Virus record (IMG/VR): IMGVR_UViG_3300028394_000360
Location: 1-20,982 of that record
Source: a virus
DNA: 20,982 nt
Direction: 5' to 3' (one strand)
In this document: one piece after another, positions 9,801 through 15,935 of the stretch
How the letters are laid out: each line of letters begins with the position of its first letter
Position numbering within the stretch: the stretch's first letter is position 1
Translations under genes and position numbers: made by a program
The notes under the pieces: model-generated
What the model was told of the DNA's origin: nothing
The model's input: the letters and a program-made list of their open reading frames with translations, nothing else
Database searches by the model: none

Positions 9801-10742
9801 GGGGTCACGAACAAAATCAGCGTTGTCAACAAACCAGTCGCCCTCATAGCCGTCGGGCTCAAGTTCAGCGCGAGCATCCATCTCGTCAAGAATCTGGCTG
9901 GCACGCTCACGGTCAGCAAGGGGGAACGGTCGTCCATCTGCACCAAACAACGTGCTTCCCTCGGCGGTGAGTTCAGCATTGGTCATTCCAGCAGGGTCAG
10001 CCAAGTTTTGCTGAAGAAGTTCTGCAACAGGGGCTTCAGGTGTTGACGGTGCAGGGGTCGCAGGGGCTTCTCCCTCAGCAGGCTCATAGTTCGAGCGAGT
10101 CGAGTCAATCTGGTAGACAGCCTTCAGAGCGTTAGTGAGACCTTCAACATTACGGATGGGCTGTGAGCCACGGTCAAGATTGTCGTAAACATCGTAAAGT
10201 CCAGAGCCATCGCCCGCGATGCTGATGTCGCCATCTTCTGAGTTGTACGAGTCATTGCTGGAACTCGACGCGGTAAACCCTGGAGGCGCTTTCATGTAGG
10301 CAACTCGGTCGGTGCTTGGAATGTCCTCGAGGGTACGCTTTCCAACAGCGTTTCCACTGGCGTCCTTACCAAGTTCAATTCCTCGCTTGGCGAGGTACTC
10401 TGGGTCAAGGCTTGCAAGAACCTCGCGGAAGTTGTTTCCTTCAATCTCGTAGAAACCATCAGGGATGTTAGCGTCATCCTTGACGTACATCCAACCCGAC
10501 GTATCCGTGTTACCAGCACCGACATAGACACCTTGGACGTTGACCTCTTCACCAGCACGGCTACCGTACTCGGAACCAAGACGCAACTTAAACTTCATCA
10601 GACCAAACATCTCGGCGAAACGTCCAAAACGGTCACGACGCTGAGCACGAGCACGAGCCGAACGCTCTGCGAACGAGTTTCCACCAGAGTAAGAGGCGAT
10701 GAGGGCGTTCAATTCCTCGATGATTTTGTCGTGGTTATCCAT
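3840..10742 (-). CDS. Giant multi-module virion-associated protein, 2300 aa, possible GNAT-like C-terminal domain
   Basis: Largest gene of the window. ATG at 10742 has GGAG 8 nt upstream. Order seen: Arg-rich N-terminus with RDRFGRFAEM (about 30-45) and a small beta region to about 110; Ala/Pro/Glu linkers with repeated APVAEL (about 225-350); charged coiled coil rich in Q, E, R (about 385-490); long unassigned middle; KOW/SH3-like segment (GDTVEHDATGRRGTV, about 1306-1362); four degenerate modules of 60-75 residues between about 1670 and 2000, built on P.GT...Y.K...GKWY; C-terminal domain about 2080-2190 containing ARGDGFSSNYTEALYDLY and GAGLTEGGYTWGNAGFDF, which I recall as a GNAT-like fold at the ends of phage head proteins; helical tail to 2300. 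No signal peptide or membrane segment. Position two genes after the portal favours a minor capsid or internal/ejected protein. Neither MuF nor protease motifs are recognisable to me. Confidence 0.88.
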   Translation of the reverse strand: MDNHDKIIEELNALIASYSGGNSFAERSARARAQRRDRFGRFAEMFGLMKFKLRLGSEYGSRAGEEVNVQGVYVGAGNTDTSGWMYVKDDANIPDGFYEIEGNNFREVLASLDPEYLAKRGIELGKDASGNAVGKRTLEDIPSTDRVAYMKAPPGFTASSSSNDSYNSEDGDISIAGDGSGLYDVYDNLDRGSQPIRNVEGLTNALKAVYQIDSTRSNYEPAEGEAPATPAPSTPEAPVAELLQQNLADPAGMTNAELTAEGSTLFGADGRPFPLADRERASQILDEMDARAELEPDGYEGDWFVDNADFVRDPSKSEAPATPVAEIPKQAPEAPVAELPATEAPAVAENTDSLDAIVSDIRTNYPMIADQSGNRLRVGQRALADTRPNDEVQAEVQSLRDRLGALSPDQDAATQRDIQNYDDLLKMHGEMRQENQDQQDRANSPEGIAETQAREAQARLATENRARQQEEAATRLQSWIDNGGPNKVEELRARVREDAQRAFRTGELPENFGDNGQDYGTEMQNAVNEISSVDGVIVPEALRYFVLEGLYGDQYGNSAIQNLKSSVRAYNAQQTIDAANPEKLDGLFSQYDADGSARALFDSGASYDEVYANLLAQNTGFASGYDPYWRMAEFIRGVAEPRHSGEMAVLKRAVELRDSNPPAIDDAPDLSADVRSAMDSGSVSDVVRLEQRKDAINSVVDSVNADIPVVDTNPEITEVPNEPVTEIPTISEYEFDYVNPTAEDLRLADSLDGFSTAELREAIREAAVNGKQEVTLGGETYPLNSVALALYNSDNFDTEVYIAGVLDSVYGGSMNLDALQARRQGTSDITREEEGTTGQPSPQEVLNTWISTAPIADVILAYISATGNGEDTITISLRNFGMPEFRGTSNVDISVQEVRQRLVDNGYDMDTVDGNVERNQQAREQVAEASGLTVEDAMASAQPRTDWRDVLNQGSQDFRDVYFIDKNGDVQRFERREDGKWYEMNNPAATGKTTAAIIRKITRDADPEVLIEIDDGDPHDEDPGYDFSAHVFQFGSEQDEEIAIDEAIANDAWMHVSGGDLEAMRTLERAGVTFNILDKMAELFPNGERRGDDEVVTETHEYTDPATGIQYRFEVVVTRTADEYFYTYVRRTNLTTGQSWSARVGHMSQSPYATFNNYRREIAKFHASFFNGKGPVNWFDADATRRRKKRDVMDPDTNQWVHAKEIQHNPQTMANIRALLGINPPSTNEARRAEDAVMRSILSAISKYRLNDKWMGIMAERISRKYGRNIDKAYMYQVADVYEAHMMNQNNLDRYGTWVSFDQRTPLDAGDTVEHDATGRRGTVRKRLGWVDSLGRYRYSDYVEVKWNNGDTSWTTSRMNRLIQTADGTDGSERIGYRDGYEDPRADYGTSVARPEDIVVPSPALIPAEPVRPSTQQATRNDNSELVLEDGTVVPEHLIGARPFAIIRTPDELVRGDFIGMLNDNTSMVQAPVLADAVPNAISSGYTVPVAIRQSDGTYKVERVTFTAGPNEYVQVSTYFDEGAIDRATPAQVNEVLELLGSKLLNENGELPAGLRRDAVYTNILNGFGAEMATTLSREEFADIIQELRALPDRQPNRAEDAAMLADIASVEAERNNNADASQEFGALADGANIVASQPVSEDVGTTPEAPSVSEAPATRETPRGAVPESMNGTQILYPEWLNSAPTGTQIWSTSSGRIYEKDSEGVWRRVVSGQVTTEAFPENLIRDRVLTGQLYVGGAAPTVLPPGAQVSAEGDRNPDAMVPSPLSEITPDVSAGWVDVPAGTQINNPDWFSGAPVGTQVTLANVEYEKKDDGKWYPTTGSFTSIGYSSETLGSLGLTSRTEQQSEEEAPRVWELLPEGSVISDAFYITSAPIGSSVSLQLADGSEPLKFSKLGNGKWELANTSRQFTNEQLLHRFQNSEVNTFSALPPEDTTALPARVTSLSQLREYPIGAMLHGATPAGYYRRFTRNSDGKWYVQSRNGSPSYWTDEQVMQAVRRGTVVNTGNDVNRFAPSSQPTAGQRGATPAREGTRRPNSTSETSITYTPGSYQTDVTPEQFVQIIRSGDTAALRQIILGHLEGKTFGKYELYDIRVGERSFSAKIVTPSGRTVGTTSREFRFDENGNLYVYNAYMELVKSARGDGFSSNYTEALYDLYRALGIQNVHVGAGLTEGGYTWGNAGFDFTENVVPPMIVRNMKNQLSLAISEGRMQDAMYLENLIQRALRGGSDRPTANEIATIPGQLEYYPTRGGTLGREIMAETGWHGDRRIPTLEESLAFMEKLRRRNEEFRNAQQQNGWNR
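4740..5735 (-). repeat. Tandem degenerate protein-coding modules (4 copies) in the 2300-aa gene
   Basis: Four consecutive protein modules share a layout: hydrophobic-P-x-G-T/S opening, a Trp/Tyr region with AP.GT or equivalent, then Y/F-x-K/R...GKWY/GVW, then a Thr-rich strand and a short helix. Openings are GTQILYPEWLNSAPTGTQIW, GTQINNPDWFSGAPVGTQV, GSVISDAFYITSAPIGSSV and LREYPIGAMLHGATPAGYY; the partner motifs are YEKDSEGVW, YEKKDDGKWY, FSKLGNGKWE and FTRNSDGKWY. A possible solitary relative lies near residue 960-1000 (FERREDGKWY). Divergence at DNA level is high, so this is an old duplication of small beta domains. Function unknown; repeated surface or ligand-binding domains are plausible. 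Confidence 0.7.
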
Positions 10743-10777
10743 GTTGTTATCTCCAGTAGGCTCTAAAGTCAGATTTT

Positions 10778-10796
10778 AGTATACCAGTTATGGTAT
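10778..10796 (-). promoter_or_regulatory. Extended -10 and palindrome before the 2300-aa gene
   Basis: TGGTATACT on the minus strand is an extended -10 (box at 10783-10778) without a clear -35. It overlaps the palindrome ATACCA-GTTA-TGGTAT (10781-10796), directly after the stop codon of the upstream gene. This is the only gap of more than 50 nt inside the head operon, so an internal promoter with operator is plausible. Confidence 0.45.
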
Positions 10797-11330
10797 CTAT
10801 ACGATTCGAGTAAGGATGTCGGGAGCGCCCACCTTCAGACGAGCAACCGCAAACTTATACTCTATGGACGAGGGGTCATTCGAGAGAACGGAGGCAACAA
10901 GAGCCTTAGTCTGAGGAGATACGTCAAGAGTTCCAGCCTCCCAGCCAGCACGCTCTTCAACATACGCTGAAGCAGTGATTGCTCCATTATTGGGAAGAAG
11001 TGGGTGTCCAAGGGGGAGCAAGTCAACGTGAGGAGTCGAGGAGATATTCTGCGTAGCAACTGAGAGGAAATTCTCGACGGCACGAATGATTCCAAAGTGT
11101 GCGGAACTCTTCTCTTGACCAACACGAGCGTTGTTCTCTCGGATGACGACGGCACGAATCGACGAACGGGGAGCGTGACGAGCGGGTCCAACCTGAGAGT
11201 TGGCACTAGCAGTGAGGGCTAATGCATACTCCATGATGGACGGAGACTTCCCCATCGAAAGAACTTGCTTATTCTTATTGGACGAATCCTGAATAATAGA
11301 GTCGAGGTCGTTTTGTGACTCGTAATACAT
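10797..11330 (-). CDS. Hypothetical head-operon protein, 177 aa
   Basis: No family recognised. Soluble, mixed composition, without signal peptide or membrane segment. It starts at the ATG ending at 11330, 2 nt after the upstream stop, with AAGAAGGG about 9 nt upstream. Its place downstream of the portal and upstream of the giant virion gene, inside the translationally coupled operon, suggests a head or connector function. A central stretch (about 75-120) carries IIRAVENFLSVATQN and DLLPLGHPLLPNN. It could be a capsid or decoration protein, but nothing in the sequence decides this. Confidence 0.78.
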   Translation of the reverse strand: MYYESQNDLDSIIQDSSNKNKQVLSMGKSPSIMEYALALTASANSQVGPARHAPRSSIRAVVIRENNARVGQEKSSAHFGIIRAVENFLSVATQNISSTPHVDLLPLGHPLLPNNGAITASAYVEERAGWEAGTLDVSPQTKALVASVLSNDPSSIEYKFAVARLKVGAPDILTRIV

Positions 11331-11332
11331 AA

Positions 11333-11830
11333 TTAGTTTCCCTTCTTGGGGAGCAGGTCAGCGTCGTGTGCGCTGTACAGGTCAACGGCGAGTGAGCGGG
11401 TGCGCTCGAATGGGTTGTCGTTCTCACGAACGGCACGAAGCCACGTCGCGCGGAACGCGGGGATAACCTCAAAGCCAAGACCAGCGTACGCCGTGATAGC
11501 AAAGATAGCATGCTCAGGCGTCGCATAAAAAGACTCGTCTTGAATTGCAATGTTTGTCCCAGCAGACACAGCACCAGCAGTGAGAGCCTGCAAGTCCATG
11601 TCCTTGTTACTACGGGACTTGAGGTGGTCAAGAACGCGGGTCATCGCCGACTCGTGAATCGAGAGCGAGTCAGAGCCCTTGCTCGACGCAGCGCCTCGGT
11701 AGTAGACGGTCTTGAGTTCCGACAGCGAGCAGTCGCGGGCGTAGTCGCCAGCCTTACTGCGACGGACAAGAGAGACGAGTTCTTCCTCGGTAGTCGAAGA
11801 GAAATGAAGTCGGCGTGATGGTGTTGACAT
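11333..11830 (-). CDS. Hypothetical protein coupled to the portal gene, 165 aa
   Basis: Its ATG overlaps the portal stop by one base (TAATG), a typical termination-reinitiation arrangement. The protein is mostly helical by eye: an N-terminal basic segment (MSTPSRRLHF), charged middle, and Ala/Gly-rich helices around residues 85-125 (AVSAGTNIAIQ, ITAYAGLGFEVIPAFRATW). No recognised domain. Strict coupling to the portal and conserved order portal - this gene - next gene make a connector or head-completion role plausible, but that is inferred from context only. Confidence 0.78.
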   Translation of the reverse strand: MSTPSRRLHFSSTTEEELVSLVRRSKAGDYARDCSLSELKTVYYRGAASSKGSDSLSIHESAMTRVLDHLKSRSNKDMDLQALTAGAVSAGTNIAIQDESFYATPEHAIFAITAYAGLGFEVIPAFRATWLRAVRENDNPFERTRSLAVDLYSAHDADLLPKKGN

Positions 11831-13506
11831 TACTGTGGCTCCGCTAATGGAATAGGTGGTGCTTCGGTGGGCTGAGTTTGGACGGGAGTAGATTCTGGGA
11901 TGGGAGTAGTTTCAGGTGCAGGAGTTGCCTCTGAGGCAGGAACGGGCTGACCAGCAAGAATGTTCTGAACCTCAGTAGGGACAGGAGCAACCGAATTAGC
12001 CTGCTGTGAGGCACGGGCTGCTTGGAACAAGTCAGGGGCAATCGTGTTGAGCAGAGCCTCGGAAAGTTCGGGAGTAATTGCTCCGCGTTGGAACAAAAGG
12101 CGCAGGGCGATTTCCGTAGGCTCAGGAGCATCGGCATCCGAGAAGCCGTGAGTACGACGCCACGTATCGAGGCTGATTGCCATTTTCTCGAAACCAGAGT
12201 CAGCATCAGCAGCGCGGTCATTGCGGGTGCTGATTGCTGAGGGGTCGAACCAAACCACGATGCGCTGGACGTCAGAATCTTCGTACCCGACGGACTTGAG
12301 GTAGGGGCGGAGGTAGACAACCGTCAGAGCATCGGAGATGAGGAGGAGAAGGGGTTCGATGTGCGCCTTGTAAAGGCTTTCGTCAATCTGGACGGCGTTC
12401 GAATAACGGACGTTGGCAAGGCCAGTGACGATGTCCTTGGGAACATCGAGTCCCTGAAGGATACGCTCAAGAACACGGTCAGCACGCTGAGCAAGAGCAG
12501 GGTCGAAAGAACGCTCAAATTTAAACTGCTTGATTTTGTCGCCAAGTTCTGCGGGTCCTCGAATAATCAGTGGCACCACCGCTGAAGCCGAGGCTTCATC
12601 GCTGATGGGGGTCGTCATCGCGTCAATGAGTTGGTCCTCAAACTCATCCTCGGCGCTCTCGGGAGTATTGACAACATCGTCAGCAGGGTCGAAAGGATAG
12701 TCGGGGTCGGCTGCTGCCGAAGTGGACAGACCGTCTGGCAAGTAAAGAGCACCAGCGTTGAGACGCGAGCGAGCAGTCGCACGGAAGGTGCGGTTCAGAA
12801 GAAGAAGTTCGTCACAAAGGTCCAAGAGGCCCTTAAGGCTCGACTCGGCATCCTCCGAGTAGCGGGGGTGTGAGCGCCAGATTCGACCAACAAACGCAGT
12901 GTTAGGAAGTTTGATGACACCCTTTTTATTGGCAGTCGAAGACGCAGCCTGTGCGAGGTCAGCGCGAGGAACAATGGTGACGTTGCCCCGCTGGTCGACG
13001 GTCAGTTCATCAGTCGAACGGATGTCCCAACTTTCAGGGAGTCCAGTTCCAATCAGTTCGGGGCGCTGAACGAGATAGCACTCACCCGTGACGTTGAGGT
13101 TGAGGGCAGCGTCGCGGAGAAGTCCCGCCTGTCCGCCGTAAGCAGAGTTGAGGCGCTCGAGTGCACGCTCGGCAGCAGCAGATAGTTGAGGGTCAACAGT
13201 GCTGGAGTTACGAATCGGAACAGGCGCTTCAGCGGGGTCGTCGATTACAGCAGTGTAAAGACGGACACGCGAGACAACGGAAGCGACGAGGTTGAATGCA
13301 TATTTGATTTCACCGATAGCGTCGTAATACTCCCACGCCTCGCCTTGCCACTTGTTAGCGTAAGCAGAACGGCGGTCCCGAAACTGCTCCATTTCCTTCT
13401 TGTCATCGATGCGAATGGATGCAGCAGCGGCAGTAAGAGGTCGCGGAACAGAGTACAGAGGGGTGGTTGTAGGGATGAAACCCTCACCCTTACGGAATAC
13501 AGCCAT
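11830..13506 (-). CDS. Phage portal protein
   Basis: 558 residues, within the usual range for portal proteins, which form the dodecameric DNA channel at the capsid vertex and dock the terminase. Recognisable portal features are an N-terminal helical segment (WEYYDAIGEIKYAFNLVASVVSRVRLY), the NLNVTGECYL strand/turn typical of the wing, the FVGRIWRSHPRYSEDAESSL segment, the long stem/clip helices (RVLERILQGLDVPKDIVTGLANVRYSNA, with the usual 'GL.NV.YSNA' motif), and the IEPLL..ISDALT helix. The C-terminal 60 residues are a Pro/Ala/Thr-rich low-complexity tail. It lies downstream of the DUF1360 gene by 15 nt and overlaps the next gene by one base. The ribosome site is weak (GAAAGCGG). Assignment is from recalled family sequence patterns. 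Confidence 0.88.
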   Translation of the reverse strand: MAVFRKGEGFIPTTTPLYSVPRPLTAAAASIRIDDKKEMEQFRDRRSAYANKWQGEAWEYYDAIGEIKYAFNLVASVVSRVRLYTAVIDDPAEAPVPIRNSSTVDPQLSAAAERALERLNSAYGGQAGLLRDAALNLNVTGECYLVQRPELIGTGLPESWDIRSTDELTVDQRGNVTIVPRADLAQAASSTANKKGVIKLPNTAFVGRIWRSHPRYSEDAESSLKGLLDLCDELLLLNRTFRATARSRLNAGALYLPDGLSTSAAADPDYPFDPADDVVNTPESAEDEFEDQLIDAMTTPISDEASASAVVPLIIRGPAELGDKIKQFKFERSFDPALAQRADRVLERILQGLDVPKDIVTGLANVRYSNAVQIDESLYKAHIEPLLLLISDALTVVYLRPYLKSVGYEDSDVQRIVVWFDPSAISTRNDRAADADSGFEKMAISLDTWRRTHGFSDADAPEPTEIALRLLFQRGAITPELSEALLNTIAPDLFQAARASQQANSVAPVPTEVQNILAGQPVPASEATPAPETTPIPESTPVQTQPTEAPPIPLAEPQ

Positions 13507-13521
13507 TGAACCGCTTTCGTC

Positions 13522-13812
13522 TTAGTTATCGAGTTTTGTGCTGATGTAGCCAGTGACGGCAGATAGTGCAAGCACGCACGCGACAGGTATAGTTACCGTT
13601 GGTACTATTGTATAGCATATGAAGACGAATGTTCCCACGTACATGCTCAAACAGTGGTAGCAGGTCAATAGATATCCGAACTGGGTGCTGGGGGAAACTT
13701 TTGAGAAGAACCAGTTTCGGGGTGCATCCAAGATGCGGTCCTCGATAAGGAGTCTACAAATTCGATACGTCGCCAGCGCGAGGATGACAAACTCAAGCAG
13801 TGAGGGAATCAT
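13522..13812 (-). CDS. DUF1360-type membrane protein, 96 aa
   Basis: Small membrane protein with the pattern of DUF1360 proteins: LALATYRICRLLIEDRILDAPR near the N-terminus, then GYLLTCYHCLSMYVG containing the CxxC/C pair, then hydrophobic segments. Three membrane helices are likely (about 5-20, 52-70, 73-92). I use the ATG ending at 13812, which has GGAG 5 nt upstream inside the preceding gene and a 20-nt overlap with it; a longer start at 13848 would overlap more and lacks support. The family occurs in bacilli and many actinobacteriophages; its function is unknown. In this operon it sits directly before the portal, as in other actinophage genomes I recall. Confidence 0.85.
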   Translation of the reverse strand: MIPSLLEFVILALATYRICRLLIEDRILDAPRNWFFSKVSPSTQFGYLLTCYHCLSMYVGTFVFICYTIVPTVTIPVACVLALSAVTGYISTKLDN

Positions 13813-14146
13813 ACGGTCTCCATGTTCGTAGTCGGGAACCGCAACCACACGAGTTGTCCTTGCGGAAAGCGAAACGCTTCCCTTGGACCGTCGTGACAGT
13901 GGTGTCGTCAGTTTTTGATGCAGAGCCGTGGAATGTGGTGGGAATGATTTCCTCTTTGAACACGAGAGACGGCCCGTGCGGGGAGTCTTGGGCTATAAGA
14001 ATGTGCGTGTCGGAGACCACGATGCGAACGGAGTCCATACGACGGATAGAGGGGTGGTTCGGGGATGTGTTCGAAGTGATGGGGTCTCGGTAGTCCGAAC
14101 CAGCGAGGACAAACAGGGCGGGGAAAACGTCGCACTTTACTTTCAT
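13793..14146 (-). CDS. Small conserved phage protein with CGCGSRL motif, 117 aa
   Basis: Begins with ATG overlapping the stop of the upstream regulator (ATGA). The product reads as beta-rich: VRIVVSDTHILIAQDSPHGPSLVF in the middle and a C-terminal FRKDNSCGCGSRLRTWRPYDS, a motif I recall from small conserved proteins next to the packaging/head genes of actinobacteriophages. Two Cys two residues apart could bind metal but the protein lacks a complete Cys4 set. Function unknown. Its last 20 nt overlap the DUF1360 start, so the three genes are translationally coupled. Confidence 0.8.
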   Translation of the reverse strand: MKVKCDVFPALFVLAGSDYRDPITSNTSPNHPSIRRMDSVRIVVSDTHILIAQDSPHGPSLVFKEEIIPTTFHGSASKTDDTTVTTVQGKRFAFRKDNSCGCGSRLRTWRPYDSLTA

Positions 14147-14658
14147 TTGGCTACCTTACCAAGACGCTTCGCCATTGCGCGATAAGTGACGCCAGTCGCG
14201 TCGGCGAGTTCCTGAACCGTCACGCCTTGCTCGTGGAGTTCTTTGGTCAGGTCAGTCAGCCAGTAGTTGGCAAGTCTGGCAGGGTGGTTGGGGGACATCT
14301 TTGAACGGAAAGTCTTAGCGTGCGGGCCGAGTGTCTGTAGTTTGTCGCGGTCCTCCTCGGAGATACCCGGTGAAACTGGACGGCGGGGAACGTACTCGGC
14401 TGGGGTGACGAGCGTCGGCGACGGAGGAGTATGTTCAAGGACATCGGGACGGCTATATAGATGTGCACGCTCAACCCACGTACGAATTGTGGAACGGGGA
14501 CGAGGATTCGGGAGGGCCTCCCCGATGGAGCGGAGGGGCCAACCTGCCTGATACAGGACGAGACAACGTACATCTATATCTCTTTGGTCCTTCAGGCTAC
14601 GCAGGAACTCCACCTCTGAGAGGGGGATAGATTGTCCTCTGGCTGGCCTGCGAGTCAT
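14143..14658 (-). CDS. Two-HTH DNA-binding protein, first gene of head operon
   Basis: 171 residues from the ATG ending at 14658. Two helix-turn-helix segments flank a Pro-rich linker: N-terminal about 30-66 (YQAGWPLRSIGEALP...TIRTWVERA), C-terminal about 140-167 (GVTVQELADATGVTYRAMAKRL). The linker contains LQTLGPHAKTFRSKMSP, matching the layout of the protein at 20376-20903 (LRELRPLASQVRGKSP), so the two are paralogues. This type is frequent in actinobacteriophages and is thought to bind DNA as a regulator, or as a small-terminase-like factor when next to packaging genes; neither is proven here. The start is chosen because TATACT lies exactly 6 nt upstream, predicting a leaderless mRNA; a GTG 15 nt earlier would include the -10 box. 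Its stop overlaps the next start. Confidence 0.8.
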   Translation of the reverse strand: MTRRPARGQSIPLSEVEFLRSLKDQRDIDVRCLVLYQAGWPLRSIGEALPNPRPRSTIRTWVERAHLYSRPDVLEHTPPSPTLVTPAEYVPRRPVSPGISEEDRDKLQTLGPHAKTFRSKMSPNHPARLANYWLTDLTKELHEQGVTVQELADATGVTYRAMAKRLGKVAK

Positions 14659-14664
14659 TAGATT

Positions 14665-14670
14665 AGTATA
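14665..14670 (-). promoter_or_regulatory. -10 box of the head operon, leaderless start
   Basis: TATACT on the minus strand ends 6 nt before the ATG at 14658. No convincing -35 is seen at 17 nt (ACAGTA). Transcription would begin at or next to the A of the ATG, giving a leaderless message for the first gene of a transcription unit of more than 14 kb. Confidence 0.55.
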
Positions 14671-14694
14671 CACTGGGACTAGGTATGTACTGTG

Positions 14695-14768
14695 GAGAAG
14701 TTATAGTACCTTACCGATTTTTGGATTTGACCCCGGAGCAGGCTCCGCCCCATTCCGGGCAACTTCTC
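14695..14768. other. 74-nt element closed by perfect 8-bp inverted repeat
   Basis: GAGAAGTT at 14695-14702 pairs with AACTTCTC at 14761-14768. Inside, CCCGGA (14732-14737) pairs with TCCGGG (14754-14759), one base from the outer stem, and an alternative GGAGC/GCTCC hairpin exists. The size is tRNA-like, but no T-loop, anticodon stem or D-loop can be fitted on either strand. It could be a structured RNA or a DNA recognition site. Confidence 0.4.
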
Positions 14769-14858
14769 ATTTGTTTCCTAAAAAAGAGGCTGCACCATCA
14801 AAATTTTCTGCGACCAGACAAAAATTATTCACACTCAAAATAAAAAACATATGGCAAC

Positions 14859-15019
14859 TAGGACATAAGCAAACTCATCAGCCTGCCAAGCGAAACTCAT
14901 TAGGACATAAACAACCTGCCTACCTACCCAGCCACCGCCCAGCAATAAAAATTGTTGGGGCACAAACAAAATCAACAACTCATATTCACTCATCTACAAA
15001 ATTATTAGGACACTAACGA
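14859..15019 (+). repeat. Four degenerate copies of TAGGACATAARCAA
   Basis: Copies begin at 14859 (TAGGACATAAGCAA), 14901 (TAGGACATAAACAA), 14956 (TGGGGCACAAACAA) and 15006 (TAGGACACTAACGA), spaced 42, 55 and 50 nt. The same orientation and near-regular spacing recall iterons, but divergence of the last two is considerable and the intervening DNA is low-complexity. Confidence 0.4.
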
Positions 15020-15437
15020 CCTACTCATCTAGTCATTCACTTGCCTACTAGCCCAGCCACTTATGACAGCCATTCACGATAGCCCCAGCCCACCAGTCAG
15101 CCCACCACCGACAGCCCCAGAATTATCGTCACCGCATGATTACAGTAAGTCCCAGATATTCACCTAGCCAGCCCCTATTAGTAGTCAGCCCAGCCCAGAC
15201 AGACAGCCCGACTACATAATGCGAAACAACACACGACATAGACACACAACACAGACACAACACATCAACATAGGTACACGACAGCCACGCCAGACCGCCC
15301 GCCCTAGACCGACCGACTGACTGACTTACATAGACACAGACAGACAGCCCGCGACCACGCGATAGACCGCGCATACCTAGCCCGCACGACTATGCCAGTC
15401 ACCCCCGCCGACCGCCCGCGATTACCCGCACGGCAAG

Positions 15438-15455
15438 GCGCGACACGCCCGAGAT
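15438..15455 (+). repeat. 18-bp element upstream of plus-strand promoter, copy 1
   Basis: GCGCGACACGCCCGAGAT recurs at 16695-16712 with one change. Here it ends 9 nt before the putative -35 at 15465. Both copies are followed by an A-rich stretch (AAAAAATA). Likely binding site for an activator or repressor of these two promoters. Confidence 0.6.
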
Positions 15456-15464
15456 AAAAAATAG

Positions 15465-15493
15465 TTTGTAATGTCGGCGATATAGGCTAAGTT
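15465..15493 (+). promoter_or_regulatory. Putative sigma70-type promoter for the 96-aa gene
   Basis: TTTGTA (15465-15470), 17-nt spacer, TAAGTT (15488-15493). It is a weaker match than the others, but aligns base for base with the promoter at 16723-16751, including the 18-bp element upstream. Leader of about 45 nt to the gene start. Confidence 0.5.
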
Positions 15494-15545
15494 AGGTACT
15501 ACCGAGTTAGTCAACCAGACATACTCATCAGCAAGGAGATACAAA

Positions 15546-15836
15546 ATGACCAACACCACCGCACTCAGCCCCGAAGCACAGCGGGCAGTCACCGCTCTGG
15601 CTACCGCCCGCAAGATGGTTGCCGAAGCCAAGCGCATTGAGGATGCCGCGAAGGCAGTCATCAACGCCGAACTGCCCGAAGGCGCACTTGGAACTGACGG
15701 CAACGGAACGGTTATCGTGGAACGCGCCATTGGAACGAATGGCTCGTTCGACCGCAAGGCTCTCGAAACGCTTTACAACGAAGCCTTCACCGCCACCTTC
15801 CGCACCACGACCTACACCAAACTGGTAGTCAAGTAG
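15546..15836 (+). CDS. Small helical phage protein, 96 aa
   Basis: ATG at 15546 with a perfect AAGGAG 7 nt upstream. The N-terminal half is an Ala-rich amphipathic helix (EAQRAVTALATARKMVAEAKRI). The C-terminal half reads DGNGTVIVERAIG...SFDRKALETLYNEAF...TTTYTKLVVK, a layout of short strand, D-K-x-L helix and final strand that I recall from small accessory proteins, and C-terminal domains, near phage recombination exonucleases. That similarity is weak and no function is assigned. First of three rightward genes in the otherwise leftward region; own promoter, GC-rich hairpin and terminator, so transcribed alone. Confidence 0.8.
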   Translation: MTNTTALSPEAQRAVTALATARKMVAEAKRIEDAAKAVINAELPEGALGTDGNGTVIVERAIGTNGSFDRKALETLYNEAFTATFRTTTYTKLVVK

Positions 15837-15842
15837 TCACCC

Positions 15843-15864
15843 GCCCGCCCCGCAAGGGGCGGGC
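15843..15864 (+). terminator. GC-rich 9-bp hairpin after the 96-aa gene
   Basis: GCCCGCCCC and GGGGCGGGC form a perfect stem around a GCAA tetraloop, 7 nt after the stop codon. There is no T-tract, so it may stabilise the 3' end rather than terminate on its own. Confidence 0.55.
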
Positions 15865-15902
15865 AACCCCACCGCCCACACCGCCACGACCTAGACCCGA
15901 AG

Positions 15903-15935
15903 CCCCCCGTCAGCCCACCAGCCAGCGGGGGGTTT
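15903..15935 (+). terminator. Rho-independent terminator candidate
   Basis: CCCCCCG (15903-15909) pairs with CGGGGGG (15926-15932) around a 16-nt loop and is followed by TTT. It likely ends the 96-aa transcript. Confidence 0.55.

Larger units (their letters stand above)
14674..15437. other. Gene-free divergent region, C/A-rich plus strand, with degenerate repeats
   Basis: No credible gene. The left 100 nt holds an element closed by an 8-bp inverted repeat (14695-14702 with 14761-14768). From 14859 a 14-nt word, TAGGACATAARCAA, recurs with substitutions at 14859, 14901, 14956 and 15006. From about 14.9 to 15.44 kb the plus strand is poor in G and made of short repeated words (CAGCCC, CCACC, GACCGACTGACTGAC, ACACACAACACAGACAC). 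It separates the leftward head operon from the rightward small genes and could hold a replication origin, packaging site or regulatory region. Confidence 0.6.

Noticed and set aside
14695-14768. tRNA gene
   Set aside because: Acceptor-like stem and length fit, but there is no T-arm, anticodon arm or D-arm on either strand.
14834-14857. Degenerate eighth copy of the junction repeat (CTCAAAATAAAAAACATA)
   Set aside because: It shares CTCAAAA and AAAACATA but has an insertion and lacks the CACTT end; too weak in A-rich DNA.
14771-15016. 81-codon plus-strand frame with repeated LGHKQ
   Set aside because: TTG start without ribosome site; the repetition comes from the non-coding 14-mer repeats, and the last copies break the protein repeat.
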